Below are positions 25,101 to 33,726 of a DNA stretch of 60,386 bases, in pieces. This DNA is from CAZSAT01 sp964604675. Its GTDB lineage: Bacteria > Myxococcota_A > UBA796 > CAJQPC01. The stretch covers positions 1-60,386 of the forward strand of contig CAZSAT010000032.1 of NCBI GenBank assembly GCA_964604675.1, given 5' to 3'. Numbering within the stretch: the stretch's first letter is position 1; each line of letters begins with the position of its first letter. The translations under genes were made by a program, and so were the position numbers. Below the pieces are notes generated by a model. The model was given only the letters and a program-made list of their open reading frames with translations, ran no database searches and had not been told where the DNA came from.

Positions 25101-27366
25101 GCTTCCGGGCTCCGAGGGCCGACTGCACCTCTTCCCGGCGCTCGTAGAGCTGAGGCAGCAGCTCGTCGAGCTCGCCGAAGCGTGCCTCCAGCTCCTCGAG
25201 CGACAGCAGGAGGCGCGACAGCTCGTCGTCGCACGCGTCCGGGGTGGTCGCGCGGCCCAGGGCGGCCTGGACCGCCTGACCGAAGAGCTTCAGCTGCGCC
25301 GCGAACTCCGCGCGGCCCTCGTGTGTGGCCAGCTCCTTGTAGCGAAGGTCGAGCTCGGCCCGCACCCTGTTCTGCAGGCTGAAGACCTCGGAGATGCCCT
25401 CGAGGATCGTGGTCCGGGCGACCGGGTCTTCGATCTCCAGGCCCTGCACCACCTCGGACAGGAGCGTGAGCCCTTCGCTCACCACCTGAAGCTGCTCGCG
25501 GAGCGGCGCCGCGTCGAGCCCTCGTTCGAGGGTGGGCACCGCGGCCTGGAGCTCGCCGAGCTGGCCCATCAAGGGTGCGAAGGCCTGGTCGCCGAGCAGG
25601 AACTCGACGGCGCTCGCGCCCACCCGTGCAGTCGCTTCGACCACTTCGGCCTCGAGCTCACCCAGGGCGGTGAGGTCGATGTAGCGGGTGTCCTGCAGCG
25701 TGATGAGCTGCCCGCGCTGGCGGCGCAGCCCGGTCATCGCCTTCAAGTAGGCGTGGATGTCGTGGAGGTCTTCGGGACGCAGGCGGTCGAGCAGCGCCTC
25801 CTGGGTGACCCGCGCATCGCGCAAGGCCTGCACGGCCGTGCGCCGGAGCGCCTGGACCTTCTCGAACTCGTCGACGATGAGCTCGGCGGTGCGTTGCACC
25901 TGGTCCAGAGGAGCGAGCAGCGCCACGGCCTCCTGCCCCAGCCAGCCGTAGGCGTCGCGCATCCGGGCGCACGAGCGGATCAGTTCCTCGAAGCGTTGCC
26001 GGGTGGGGGACTCGGCCCGCGCGATGCGCGCCACCGTGAGCGCGTCGGACAAGCCACGCACGAGCTCGGCGTTGCCCAGCCGCCCGAGCGCTCCGTCGGC
26101 TTCCGGGGCGGCCGCGGCGTGCTCCATCGACACGTAGGGGGTGCGCCAGATGCGCACGGGGTGAACGCGGGTGGGCTCTTCCGCCGCCTTGAACACGACC
26201 ATGCGCCCGTCTTCGAAGAGGGAGTAGCCGTGGGTGTGGATGGGGTTGGCGACCGACTTGTCGATCAGGTTGTAGCTGTAGAGCACGTAGTGCCCGTCGC
26301 TTCGCCGGTTGAACACGTAGAGCACGTCTTCGCCGTTGGGCGAGCGCACGCTGCGTTGGAACTCGAGGCCGTCGTCGTCGTCGTCGAAGACCTTGTAGTC
26401 GCCTGTCTGGAGGTAGTAGCCCCCAGGGAACACGATCCCGTGGTCTTCCGGCAGCGACACGCAGGCTTGCCCGATGGCGTCGACGCGCACGACCTGCCGG
26501 TTCTGCCGGTTGTAGACCAGGTAGCGGACCTGGGGTTCGTCGAAGGGCTGGATGCGCAGCAGGATGAGGCTGCCCACCTCCGCGTAGGCGATGTCCGCGT
26601 CGTCGAGCGACTGGTTCGGATCGTCGACGGGCTCCGCGTAGATGCCTTCGCCGGTCCTGGTGTTGTCCTCGATCTTGACGGTGAGATCACCCCCCACCGT
26701 CTCCACGAAGAGCTCGTCGAGCACGTTGACGTGGGGATGGCGCCCGAGGATGTGGTCGCTTCGGCTCGTGGCCACCCACTGGAAGTCGTGCTGCCGGGGA
26801 AACACGAAGTCGCGCTCGCCGCGGTTGTCGACGTAGGCGACGTTGCCTTCGGCGTCGACGGTCCAGCGGAAGACCTTGATGTCGCTGTGCTTCTGGCCGG
26901 TCTGGAAGACAGCGAGCAGCCGGCCTTCCGCGTGCGTCAGGCTCAGCAGCTGCGGGTTCTTGTAGTACTGGAAGAGCTCGGTCAGCTCCCGGCGGAACGC
27001 GGCGTCGTCGAGGAAGCTGCCCTCGGTCGCGACGGGCTCGAAGCGGTACGCGTCGCCCTCGGCCACGAAGTCCTGGAGCGTGAGCACGTCGGAGACCCGG
27101 GTCTCCTTCTTCAGGTGCAGCGCCACGTTGTAGCCGAAGAGCAGGTGGCCCTGGACCTGCACGATGTCGCGGGGAACGCAGTTGTTCTCCGTGCGCACCC
27201 GCTCGTTGCCCAGGATGGCCAGCTCGGTCCCGCCGAAGAGCTCGCGGCGCTCCTCGTTCAGGGCGTTGGCGCGCTCGCGGAGGGCCAGCGCCTGGGTGAG
27301 CAGGCGCTGGCGGATGACCTCGTAGCTGCCGCCGGCCAGGGTGGTGTCGTCACCCGTGGTCGTCAT
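22132..27366 (-). CDS. Giant DUF3686/AAA ATPase ("DNA repair ATPase" family) coupled to flotillin
   Basis: A 1744-residue protein. Residues about 30-415 match DUF3686, a beta-rich region seen at the front of ATPases annotated as involved in DNA repair. Residues about 440-930 are largely helical and coiled-coil; about 950-1215 helical. An AAA module follows with Walker A SPPGYGKTT near 1250, Walker B MLYVDDIQHCHPEF near 1315, and a sensor-like CVVMAGNPYTESG. Near residues 1600-1650 lies an imperfect Val/Ala/Pro repeat (V-x-V-x-A-P), then a helical tail. Its ATG overlaps the flotillin stop by one base (TGATG), so the two are coupled. The DNA-repair label of the family is weakly supported; a membrane-stress role beside flotillin is equally plausible. 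Confidence 0.88.
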   Translation of the reverse strand: MTTTGDDTTLAGGSYEVIRQRLLTQALALRERANALNEERRELFGGTELAILGNERVRTENNCVPRDIVQVQGHLLFGYNVALHLKKETRVSDVLTLQDFVAEGDAYRFEPVATEGSFLDDAAFRRELTELFQYYKNPQLLSLTHAEGRLLAVFQTGQKHSDIKVFRWTVDAEGNVAYVDNRGERDFVFPRQHDFQWVATSRSDHILGRHPHVNVLDELFVETVGGDLTVKIEDNTRTGEGIYAEPVDDPNQSLDDADIAYAEVGSLILLRIQPFDEPQVRYLVYNRQNRQVVRVDAIGQACVSLPEDHGIVFPGGYYLQTGDYKVFDDDDDGLEFQRSVRSPNGEDVLYVFNRRSDGHYVLYSYNLIDKSVANPIHTHGYSLFEDGRMVVFKAAEEPTRVHPVRIWRTPYVSMEHAAAAPEADGALGRLGNAELVRGLSDALTVARIARAESPTRQRFEELIRSCARMRDAYGWLGQEAVALLAPLDQVQRTAELIVDEFEKVQALRRTAVQALRDARVTQEALLDRLRPEDLHDIHAYLKAMTGLRRQRGQLITLQDTRYIDLTALGELEAEVVEATARVGASAVEFLLGDQAFAPLMGQLGELQAAVPTLERGLDAAPLREQLQVVSEGLTLLSEVVQGLEIEDPVARTTILEGISEVFSLQNRVRAELDLRYKELATHEGRAEFAAQLKLFGQAVQAALGRATTPDACDDELSRLLLSLEELEARFGELDELLPQLYERREEVQSALGARKQGLVDERNRRAQNLQAAAERILGGVARRARTFSDEDDLNAWFAGNAMVMKLRQLAEQLAELGDAVKAEELRGRLKTTRQDALRGLRDRADLFEDGENLIKLGPHRFAVNKQPLELALVPRDDRMWVTLMGTDFAEPVEDPDFDATRACWTRTVVSESPEVYRGEFLAWQVLQSTPMDTLKAAALTTEGLLDAVRAFASDRYEEGYERGLHDVDAAAILSELLKLWLGAGALRHAPAARAQALLWWSQQAGDERDRWTRQARSLAALAGLGGADRDLAARLDALCGSGGAWLADGLGHEPPRLTVSRDAVALRDDLGAWLDTHGGRGPLTGLADLALDDRLPVLAAWVDAWLAQHPQHAYGRHEAVALLAVGDAVAVEASSAPVRATVAGLLGQHPRIRDRHLELQVDAFAARLSSFERDQVPAFRAYQAARHTLLEAEKARLRIDELKPRVMSAFVRNRLIDEVYLPLIGANLTKQMGGAGANKRTDQMGLLLLISPPGYGKTTLMEYVADRLGLAFLKINGPALGHEVHSLDPAEAPNATARQEVEKLNLALEMGNNVMLYVDDIQHCHPEFLQKFISLCDAQRRIEGVWKGRTRTYDMRGKAFCVVMAGNPYTESGDRFQIPDMLANRADVYNLGEVLEGRGEQFALSYLENALTSNPALQPLAARGLADLYRLVRLAEGDEVPTSEFDHDWSAVQLSEMTEVVRRMLQLRDVLLKVNAEYIRSAAQEASFRTEPRFQLQGSYRNMAKLTEKVVPAMNDAELQALVSDHYLGEAQTLTTGAESNLLKLGELRGVHTAEQAERWDAVKREFVRLRRMGGSEDDPVTRVTGTLSGLDARLESMVDLIARGLDRPPPSVTVEAPQVAVAAPSVEVTPNIAVSAPTVEVAAPQVTVHTQLPPPAMDWLTHGPTVDPDAVVELRQKMVAAVHGALEGNAAEATELTALVPLLHGLGVEIDRLAEAHLNDDDRARFLDAFRRKLATILGEAAG

Positions 27367-29465
27367 CAGCTCTTCTCCAGCCCCGTGGCCTTGGACACGA
27401 GGCCCTCGAGGGTGCTCTTCAGGTCGCCGTCGGCGCCGGCGGCGAGCTTGGCGAGCACCGCGGAGAGCGAAAGGTCGCGCAGGTTCTCACCGGACAGCGC
27501 CTTGGACTCTGCCAGGCCCTTGAGGTCCTCGAGCAGGTTCTTGTCGCCGCCGCCGTTCAGGTAGCCGGCCATGGCCCCCTGCACGGTGTCGGAGCTGTCC
27601 ACGAAGCCGTCCACCGACTCGCCCAGGCTCACCGCCTTGACGAAGCGGTCGAAGAACTGGCCATCGCCGCCGACGATCTTGATGTCGGCGTTGGTGAAGG
27701 CCTCCGCCATCACGCGGGCCTGCGCTTCGGCGATCTGGGTGCGGGCCTCGATCGCCGCCAGCTCCAGCGCCCGGAGGTTCTCCAGCTTGAGCCGGAACTC
27801 CTCGTGCTCCTTCGCGTGGCCCTTGAGCTCCTGCATGGCCTTGGTCTTCTCGGCCAGACCGCTGGCTTCCGCGGCCATCTTCTCGGCGATGGCGATCGCC
27901 TCGGCCTTGCCCTGCTCCTCACGTCCCTTGGCCTCGGCGAGCATCTGCTCACGGGTGATGTCGGCCTGGACCCGGCCCTCGCGCTGCGTCACCTCGACGC
28001 CGGCGTCGCGGACCTTGACCTCGGCCATGCCGGTCGCCTCGGTGACCTTGGCGCGCGCCATGCCCTGCCGCTCGGTGGCGTGGGCGTCGGCTTCCTTGAC
28101 CTTCACCTGGGCGAGGCCAGGGGCAGCGGTCTCGGCCTGCACGCCCTCGGCCAGGCGGATCTTGGCAGCGGCTTCCTTGTCGGACGCCTCGTAGGAGGCG
28201 TTGGCCAGCACGAGCTTCTCGCGGGCGGCGAACTCAGCGGCCTTCTCGGACGCCTCGGCGGCCTTGATGTCCTTGACCAACGCCTCTTCGGCGGCGGCTT
28301 CGGCGGCGATCACGGTCACGTCCTTGTTCCGCTTGGCTTCGGCGGTGGCGCGCAGATCCTTGATGCGCTCCTCCTCCTCGGCCACGGTCTTGTCGACCGC
28401 CACGCGGGAGCGGACCACGTCGGCGATGGCCTTCTTCTCGACCTCGACCGCCTTCTCCTTCTCGATGCGCTGAAGCTCCGTGTCACGCTCCCGGGAGATG
28501 ATCTCGAGGTGGCGGTCACGCTCGACCTGTTCGTGCTTGATGGCGACCACGCGCTCGCGGTCCTTGTCGGCCACCTGGACCTGGCGCTGCTTGTTGAGCT
28601 CGGCGATCTCGACCTCTTCGGTGGCCTTGACCCGCGCCAGCTCGGCCCGGCGGCTCTCCTCGGCCTGGACCTTGGACGTCTCCGCGGCCTCCCGGGCCTG
28701 CATCGTGGCGATCTCGCGCGCCTGCTTGGCCTTGGCGTCTTCCTCGCGCCGCTTCAGCTCCAGGATCTGCTCCTGGGCCTCGACGTTCTGGCGGGTGATC
28801 TCCTTGGTCTCCTGCTGGCGCAGGTCGTTGGTGAACACCGCCTGTTCGGCCGTGATCTTGGTGATCTTGCGGATGCCCTGGGCGTCGAGGATGTTGTCCG
28901 GATCGAGGCTCTCGAGGGGGGTCTGCTCGAGGTAGTCGATCGCGGCGTCCTCCAGCACGTAGCCGTTCAGGTCCTTGCCGATCACCTCGATGATCTGATC
29001 CTTGAAGTCGTCCCGCTGGGTGTAGAGCTGCTCGAACTCGAGGCGCTTGCCGACGGTCTTCAGGGCCTCGGAGAACTTCGCGACGAAGAGCTCCTCGAGG
29101 GTGGCCTGGTCGCTCGCGCGGGCACAGCCGATGGACTGTGCGACCTTGAGCACGTCTTCCTTGGTCTTGTTGACCCGGACGAAGAAGGCGACCTTGATGT
29201 CGGCCCGGATGTTGTCCTGGCAGATCAGCCCCTCCTTGCCGCGGCGGTCGAGCTCCATGGACTTCACGGAGATGTCCATGACCTCGGCCCGGTACACGAT
29301 GGGCCACACCACGCCGCCGGTGAAGGTGACTTCGGGGTCGCCGCTCATCTTGTTGACGATGAGGGCCTGGCCCTGGTCGACCTTGCGGTAGCACTTGACC
29401 GCGCCCACGATGGCCGCGAAGAAACCGACTACGCCGAGGCCTGCGCCGATGAGAACGGGGGTCAT
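27366..29465 (-). CDS. Flotillin / YqiK-type SPFH protein
   Basis: A 699-residue membrane scaffold protein. An N-terminal helix (residues about 5-27) is followed by YRKVDQGQALIVNK and the SPFH/Band 7 domain to about residue 215. Residues about 215-545 form a long charged coiled coil rich in Glu, Ala, Lys and Arg, including repeated EAxAxA stretches typical of flotillins. The C-terminal 150 residues include VMAEAFTNADIKIVGGDGQFFDRF, a conserved flotillin ending. It resembles E. coli YqiK, whose neighbour YqiJ corresponds to the upstream gene here. ATG 29465 overlaps the upstream stop as ATGA. It probably forms oligomers in the inner membrane and may recruit the ATPase encoded next. Confidence 0.93.
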   Translation of the reverse strand: MTPVLIGAGLGVVGFFAAIVGAVKCYRKVDQGQALIVNKMSGDPEVTFTGGVVWPIVYRAEVMDISVKSMELDRRGKEGLICQDNIRADIKVAFFVRVNKTKEDVLKVAQSIGCARASDQATLEELFVAKFSEALKTVGKRLEFEQLYTQRDDFKDQIIEVIGKDLNGYVLEDAAIDYLEQTPLESLDPDNILDAQGIRKITKITAEQAVFTNDLRQQETKEITRQNVEAQEQILELKRREEDAKAKQAREIATMQAREAAETSKVQAEESRRAELARVKATEEVEIAELNKQRQVQVADKDRERVVAIKHEQVERDRHLEIISRERDTELQRIEKEKAVEVEKKAIADVVRSRVAVDKTVAEEEERIKDLRATAEAKRNKDVTVIAAEAAAEEALVKDIKAAEASEKAAEFAAREKLVLANASYEASDKEAAAKIRLAEGVQAETAAPGLAQVKVKEADAHATERQGMARAKVTEATGMAEVKVRDAGVEVTQREGRVQADITREQMLAEAKGREEQGKAEAIAIAEKMAAEASGLAEKTKAMQELKGHAKEHEEFRLKLENLRALELAAIEARTQIAEAQARVMAEAFTNADIKIVGGDGQFFDRFVKAVSLGESVDGFVDSSDTVQGAMAGYLNGGGDKNLLEDLKGLAESKALSGENLRDLSLSAVLAKLAAGADGDLKSTLEGLVSKATGLEKS

Positions 29466-30196
29466 TTGGAACTACTCCTGGGGTTGAGCGGGGTGACCAC
29501 GAAGGCTTCCCGCGTGTCGTCGAAGCTCACGATCAGAGCCTGGTCACCACGACCGAGGGCGCTGACGTCGTCGCACCGGACCTGCACGAGCAGGCCCGCG
29601 CCACCATCCGAGACCTCGGCCTGGCCGAAGCCAGCGTCGACGCGCCCGGTGGTGATGGTGCAGGTGTCGCCGAGGAACTCGTGCCGCTTGGCGGCCGGGT
29701 TCTTGGCGTAGAGGGGGGCGAGGGGGCGCGCCACCAGGCTGCCGGTGACGGTGCCTCCGACGAGTGCGACGAGCGCGATGCCCGCGCCGACGAGCACGCC
29801 GGGGCCGGCGAAGCCGACGAGCGTTGCGCTGATGACCCAGGCGGCCAGCACCGAGAAGCCCACGAGCACGCTGAGCGGGACCTTGCCCACGCCCAGAGCC
29901 TGGACGACCTGGAGCGACAGCGGGGGCGCGCCGCCGTGGCCACCGTCGAGCGCACCGTCCAGCGCGCCGTCGGCGGCCGCATCGGCGGCGCCGTCCATGG
30001 CGGCGTCGAGGGCTCCGTCGAGGGCTCCGTCGACCGCGCCGTCCAGGGCTCCGTCGATGGCGCCGTCGGTGGCGTCGAGGATCTCCGCGTCGACCAGCCC
30101 CGCGAGCGTCAGGGCCCAGAGAGCGACGACGGGCACCAGCAACACCGTGAACACCACGGTCGGAAAGGACAGAGCAATGTCCAGCAATTCGGTCAT
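29462..30196 (-). CDS. YqiJ-like membrane protein with C-terminal OB fold and Asp-Gly-Ala repeat insert
   Basis: A 244-residue protein. One membrane helix near residues 10-32 is followed by a 45-residue insert made of DGAx units, then two helices (about 100-122 and 127-150) and a C-terminal OB/NfeD-like domain (FLGDTCTITTGRVDAGFGQAEV...LIVSFDD). This is the layout of YqiJ, the partner of flotillin YqiK in E. coli, and of NfeD proteins that partner SPFH proteins. ATG 30196 is preferred over the open-frame start at 30238 because hydrophobic family sequence begins here. It heads the three-gene cassette with flotillin and the AAA ATPase. Confidence 0.85.
   Translation of the reverse strand: MTELLDIALSFPTVVFTVLLVPVVALWALTLAGLVDAEILDATDGAIDGALDGAVDGALDGALDAAMDGAADAAADGALDGALDGGHGGAPPLSLQVVQALGVGKVPLSVLVGFSVLAAWVISATLVGFAGPGVLVGAGIALVALVGGTVTGSLVARPLAPLYAKNPAAKRHEFLGDTCTITTGRVDAGFGQAEVSDGGAGLLVQVRCDDVSALGRGDQALIVSFDDTREAFVVTPLNPRSSSK
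29940..30075. repeat. 12-bp period repeat encoding DGAx units
   Basis: About ten or eleven imperfect head-to-tail copies of a 12-base unit (typified by GGCTCCGTCGAG on the plus strand) encode DGAL, DGAV, DGAM, DAAA and similar tetrapeptides on the minus strand. The period is a multiple of three, so the frame is preserved. It sits exactly between the first and second membrane helices of the YqiJ-like protein. Confidence 0.88.
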
Positions 30197-30270
30197 CTCG
30201 TGTGCCGCGGTGGGAAGGTCGCGGGAGGCTGTAACCAAGCTTCCAGGTCGGATGCTGGGTTTTGCTGGGT

Positions 30271-32829
30271 CTACGCCTGGGTGCCGGCCTTCATTGCGTC
30301 AGCCGCTGCGTCGACGCCCGACAGGAGGTCCTCCAACACCTCGCACGGTAGCGGCAGGTGGAACAGGGATCCTTGCGCAAAGGTGCATCCCAGGCGGGTG
30401 AGCGCGGCCTGCTGCGAGGGGGTCTCCACGCCTTCCGCGATGATGGGAAGCGAGAGGCTCTGACCGAGGGCGCAGATGGTGCGCACGAACTCCTCGCCGC
30501 CCGGCTCGTCGAGCCGGATCACGAAGCTCCGATCGATCTTCAACGCGTCGATCGGGAAGCGCTGGAGGTGGGCCAGCGAGCTGTAGCCGGTGCCGAAGTC
30601 GTCGACGTGCACGCGCAGGTCGTGGGCGCGCAGCGACTCGAGGATTTCCGTGGCGCGGGCCGGCTCCTTCATCAGCACGCTCTCGGTCATCTCGAGGTGG
30701 AGCGCGCGACCGGGCAGCCCGGTGTGGCGGAGGGCCTCGAGCACGACGTCGACCAGGCTCGCGTCGAACTGCAGCCCTGAGACGTTGACGCTCATCCGGA
30801 GCTCCGCGGCGCAGGGGTGGCGTCGCCGGAGGCCGGTGAGCGTGCGGCAGGCCTCCTCCAGCACCCAGCGGCCCAGCTCGACGATGATGCCGATCTCCTC
30901 GGCCACGTGGATGAAGTCGTCGGGGGCCACACGACCGCGCGCAGGGCTCAGCCAGCGCAGCAGGGCTTCTACGGCGACGATGCGCCCGGTGCGGATGTCG
31001 ACGATCGGCTGGAAGTCGAGGGTGAACTGGTCGCGCCGCAGGGCGTGGCGGAGGTCGAGCTCGAGCTCGAGCCGGGCGACGGCGGCCTCGTGCATCTTGG
31101 TGTCGAAGACGACGAAGCGTGCCTTGCCGGCGTGCTTCGCGCGGTACATCGCGGTGTCGGCGTCGCGCAACAGCGCGTCGGCCGAGGTGTAGCTCGGGTT
31201 GGAGAAGGCGATGCCGATGCTCGCGGTGGTGTGCAGCTCGCGACCGTCGAGGTGCATGGGCTCGGCCAGGGCTTCCTTGATCCGTTCGGCCACGTGGATG
31301 ACGTCGGCGGTGGCGTCGATCCGGCGGAGCACGATGCAGAACTCGTCGCCGCCGAGCCGCGCGACGATGTCGCCGGGACGTGTGCAGCGCTCGAGCCGGC
31401 GGGCCACCGCCTCCAGGAAGAGATCGCCCACCGCGTGGCCCAGGCTGTCGTTCACCCACTTGAAGCGGTCGAGATCGAGGAAGAGCAGGGCGAACAGGTG
31501 GTCGGGCCGGTGCGACGCCGCCTCGATCTCCGAAGCCAGCACGGCCATGAGGTTCTGCCGGTTCGCGAGCCCGGTGAGGGCGTCGTAGTAGGCGTCGCGG
31601 TGGAGCCGCTCCTCGACCCGCTTCCAGTCGGTGATGTCGGTCTGGCTGCCGGCGATGCGCAGGGCCACGCCACCCGCGCTGCGCACCGCGGCGGCGCGGG
31701 ACAGGAACCAGCGGTACTCACCGGAGCGGGTGCGCGCCCGGTACTCGCTCTCGAACTTGGGGATGTCGCCGTAGACGAGCTGGTCCAGCTCCTGCCGCAC
31801 GGCGTCGTGGTCGTCGGGGTGCAGCCGCGTGAGCCACTCGTCCAGGCTCGGCGCGATCTCGTCGTCGGCGTAGCCGAGCATCTCCTTCCACCGCCGCGAG
31901 AGGTAGACGCGCCCGGTCTCCCGGTTCCAGTCCCAGAGGCCGTCGTTGGCCCCCTTGGCCGCCAGCGCGTAGCGCGCCTCGGAGTCGGCGAGCTGTTCGC
32001 GCGCGGACTGCTCCTCGGACGTGCGCTTCAGGAGCTCGGAGACCACGAGGGCGAAGGCCAGGGCGACGAGCAGCCAGGCGGCGAGCTCGAGGGAGTACCC
32101 GAGCTGGCCGGCGTCCCAGCCACGCCGCGGGGCGATGCTGACCCGCCATGCGGTGTCGACGATCTCGAAGTCGTAGGACTCGCCACCTCCCGGGAGGGCC
32201 CCCGTGATCGGGACGAAGCCCTCGGCGCCCGCCCGGCTCAGCTGCCAGCTCCAGCCATCGTCGGAGAGCTGGGCGAAGCCAGCGGCGTCGATCATGTCGC
32301 CCAGGTCCACCGCCGCGACGACCAGGCCCCAACGGCGGTAGTCCTCGTCCCGCAAGAAGACGGGTCGGTGGCCGCGGAGGGTGGGGCGCCCAGCCCGGGT
32401 CACCGGACCCTCGAGCACGAGATCCCGTGTCTCGAGAGCGTGGAGTCCCGGGCTACCCGGTGCGACGAGGGTGGTGCCCCGACGATCGACGATGCCATCG
32501 GCGGTGTGGAGCTCCGTGACGACGCCATCGGGCGCGAGCTCGATCGCGACCAGCCCGCCGGTGGTCGAGAGCAGCTGGCGGGCGAGCGAGTCGAAGGCCC
32601 GCAGCTCCGGGTCGAGCTGCACGTGCGCTTCGGTCATCTGCGCCGCCGCGAGGGCCTTCTCGACGGTCAGCGCGAGCTCGCCACCGGCCTGCACGGCGGT
32701 CATGCGAGCGCGCTCGTGCTGTTCCGACAGCCGCTGGGCGTGGTTCCGGGCCGACATGACCACGCCCAGCATCGCGGTGACCGCGAGGGCCGCGAAGGTG
32801 AACAGGTAGCGACGCACGCGTGTGGACAC
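30271..32829 (-). CDS. Membrane sensor with CHASE-like, PAS, GGDEF and EAL domains
   Basis: An 852-residue cyclic di-GMP enzyme. Helix 1 at about residues 8-28, a periplasmic CHASE-like sensor to about 243, helix 2 at 243-265, a PAS domain at about 285-405 (WNRETGRVYLSRRWKEMLGY), GGDEF near 490 (RLGGDEFCIVL, with RPGD inhibitory site upstream) and EAL near 620 (EALLRW, with NVSG, DDFGTGYSSL and KIDRSF intact). Both output domains look catalytically complete, so it may both make and break cyclic di-GMP depending on signal. GTG 32829 is chosen; the frame stays open to 33363 but that part is antisense to the SPFH lipoprotein gene. It lies 74 bases upstream-side of the YqiJ-flotillin cassette's start. 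Confidence 0.9.
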   Translation of the reverse strand: MSTRVRRYLFTFAALAVTAMLGVVMSARNHAQRLSEQHERARMTAVQAGGELALTVEKALAAAQMTEAHVQLDPELRAFDSLARQLLSTTGGLVAIELAPDGVVTELHTADGIVDRRGTTLVAPGSPGLHALETRDLVLEGPVTRAGRPTLRGHRPVFLRDEDYRRWGLVVAAVDLGDMIDAAGFAQLSDDGWSWQLSRAGAEGFVPITGALPGGGESYDFEIVDTAWRVSIAPRRGWDAGQLGYSLELAAWLLVALAFALVVSELLKRTSEEQSAREQLADSEARYALAAKGANDGLWDWNRETGRVYLSRRWKEMLGYADDEIAPSLDEWLTRLHPDDHDAVRQELDQLVYGDIPKFESEYRARTRSGEYRWFLSRAAAVRSAGGVALRIAGSQTDITDWKRVEERLHRDAYYDALTGLANRQNLMAVLASEIEAASHRPDHLFALLFLDLDRFKWVNDSLGHAVGDLFLEAVARRLERCTRPGDIVARLGGDEFCIVLRRIDATADVIHVAERIKEALAEPMHLDGRELHTTASIGIAFSNPSYTSADALLRDADTAMYRAKHAGKARFVVFDTKMHEAAVARLELELDLRHALRRDQFTLDFQPIVDIRTGRIVAVEALLRWLSPARGRVAPDDFIHVAEEIGIIVELGRWVLEEACRTLTGLRRRHPCAAELRMSVNVSGLQFDASLVDVVLEALRHTGLPGRALHLEMTESVLMKEPARATEILESLRAHDLRVHVDDFGTGYSSLAHLQRFPIDALKIDRSFVIRLDEPGGEEFVRTICALGQSLSLPIIAEGVETPSQQAALTRLGCTFAQGSLFHLPLPCEVLEDLLSGVDAAADAMKAGTQA

Positions 32830-32907
32830 GTCCAGAGTGTGGGTCCACGGGGCGGGCAATGCAAGGTCGCAGTCCCGCGTAGGATAGGGCCCCCCAGGAG
32901 GTTCTCC

Positions 32908-33714
32908 ATGCTCGTGTCGCTGGCCCTGTTCTCCGGTCTCCTCGGTTGCACGCCTCACGTGGTGGATGCTGGCCACGTCGGCGTGCAGGTCACGTGGGGC
33001 GAGGTCCAGGAGGTCGTGCACCCCGAGGGGCTCTACTGGGTGCAGCTGATCGGCGAGCGGATGCACGACTACGACGTGCGCATCCAGAAGCTCGAGGCCG
33101 ACGCGAGCGCTTCGTCGAAGGACCTGCAGGTGGTCACGACCACCGTGGCGGTGAACTACCGACCGGACGCGGTGAACGCGGCCAAGCTGTACCAGGAGAT
33201 CGGGGATCTGTTCGAGGTCGAGTCGAAGATCCTGGCCCCGGCCCTCCAGGAGGCGGTCAAGAAGACCACCGCCCAGTTCACCGCCGACGAGCTGATCACG
33301 AAGCGTCAGGAGGTGAAGGAAGGCATCCACTCGGCGCTGGCCGCCACCGTGGTGCCCAGCCACATCGTGATCACCGAGCTGTCGATCACCAACTTCCAGT
33401 TCGACACCAAGTACCAGGCTGCGGTCGAAGCGAAGCAGGTCGCGGAGCAGAAGGCGCTCACCGCCAAGAACGACCTGCGCCGGATCGAGGTCGAGGCCCA
33501 GCAGGCGGAGGCGTCGGCGCGAGGCCGGGCGAACGCCATGTTGGTGGAGGCCGAGGCGGAGGCGAAGGCCCAGGAGCTCTTGCGCAACGTGCTCACCGCC
33601 GAGGTGGTGCAGCTCCGAGCGGTCGAGAAGTGGGACGGCAAGCTGCCGGTCGTCGGCGGCGAGTCCGGAGCCTTCGTGGACGTCTCGGGCATCGCCGGGC
33701 TGCCGCGCAAGTAG
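32908..33714 (+). CDS. SPFH/prohibitin-like lipoprotein
   Basis: A 268-residue protein. The leader MLVSLALFSGLLGC ends in a lipobox, so instead of the usual N-terminal membrane helix the protein seems to be lipid-anchored. The rest is a prohibitin-type Band 7 domain: VDAGHVGVQVTWGEVQEVVHPEGLYW, VTTTVAVNYRPD, ITELSITNFQFDTKYQAAVEAKQVAEQKALTAKNDL, then a helical stretch. Prohibitins commonly form ring oligomers on membranes. ATG 32908 has AGGAGG 6 bases upstream. It is divergent from the GGDEF-EAL gene and close to the flotillin cassette, giving two SPFH proteins within 4 kb. Confidence 0.88.
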   Translation: MLVSLALFSGLLGCTPHVVDAGHVGVQVTWGEVQEVVHPEGLYWVQLIGERMHDYDVRIQKLEADASASSKDLQVVTTTVAVNYRPDAVNAAKLYQEIGDLFEVESKILAPALQEAVKKTTAQFTADELITKRQEVKEGIHSALAATVVPSHIVITELSITNFQFDTKYQAAVEAKQVAEQKALTAKNDLRRIEVEAQQAEASARGRANAMLVEAEAEAKAQELLRNVLTAEVVQLRAVEKWDGKLPVVGGESGAFVDVSGIAGLPRK

Positions 33715-33726
33715 CGGCGGGCCCGT

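Noticed and set aside
22213..27564. Plus-strand open frame of nearly 1800 codons opposite the AAA ATPase
   Set aside because: The minus-strand protein has intact Walker motifs and domain structure; the plus frame has none.
22132..30196. Calling the flotillin-ATPase cassette a phage defence system
   Set aside because: There is no nuclease, toxin or known defence gene next to it; the neighbours are cyclic di-GMP and envelope genes, so such a label would be unsupported.
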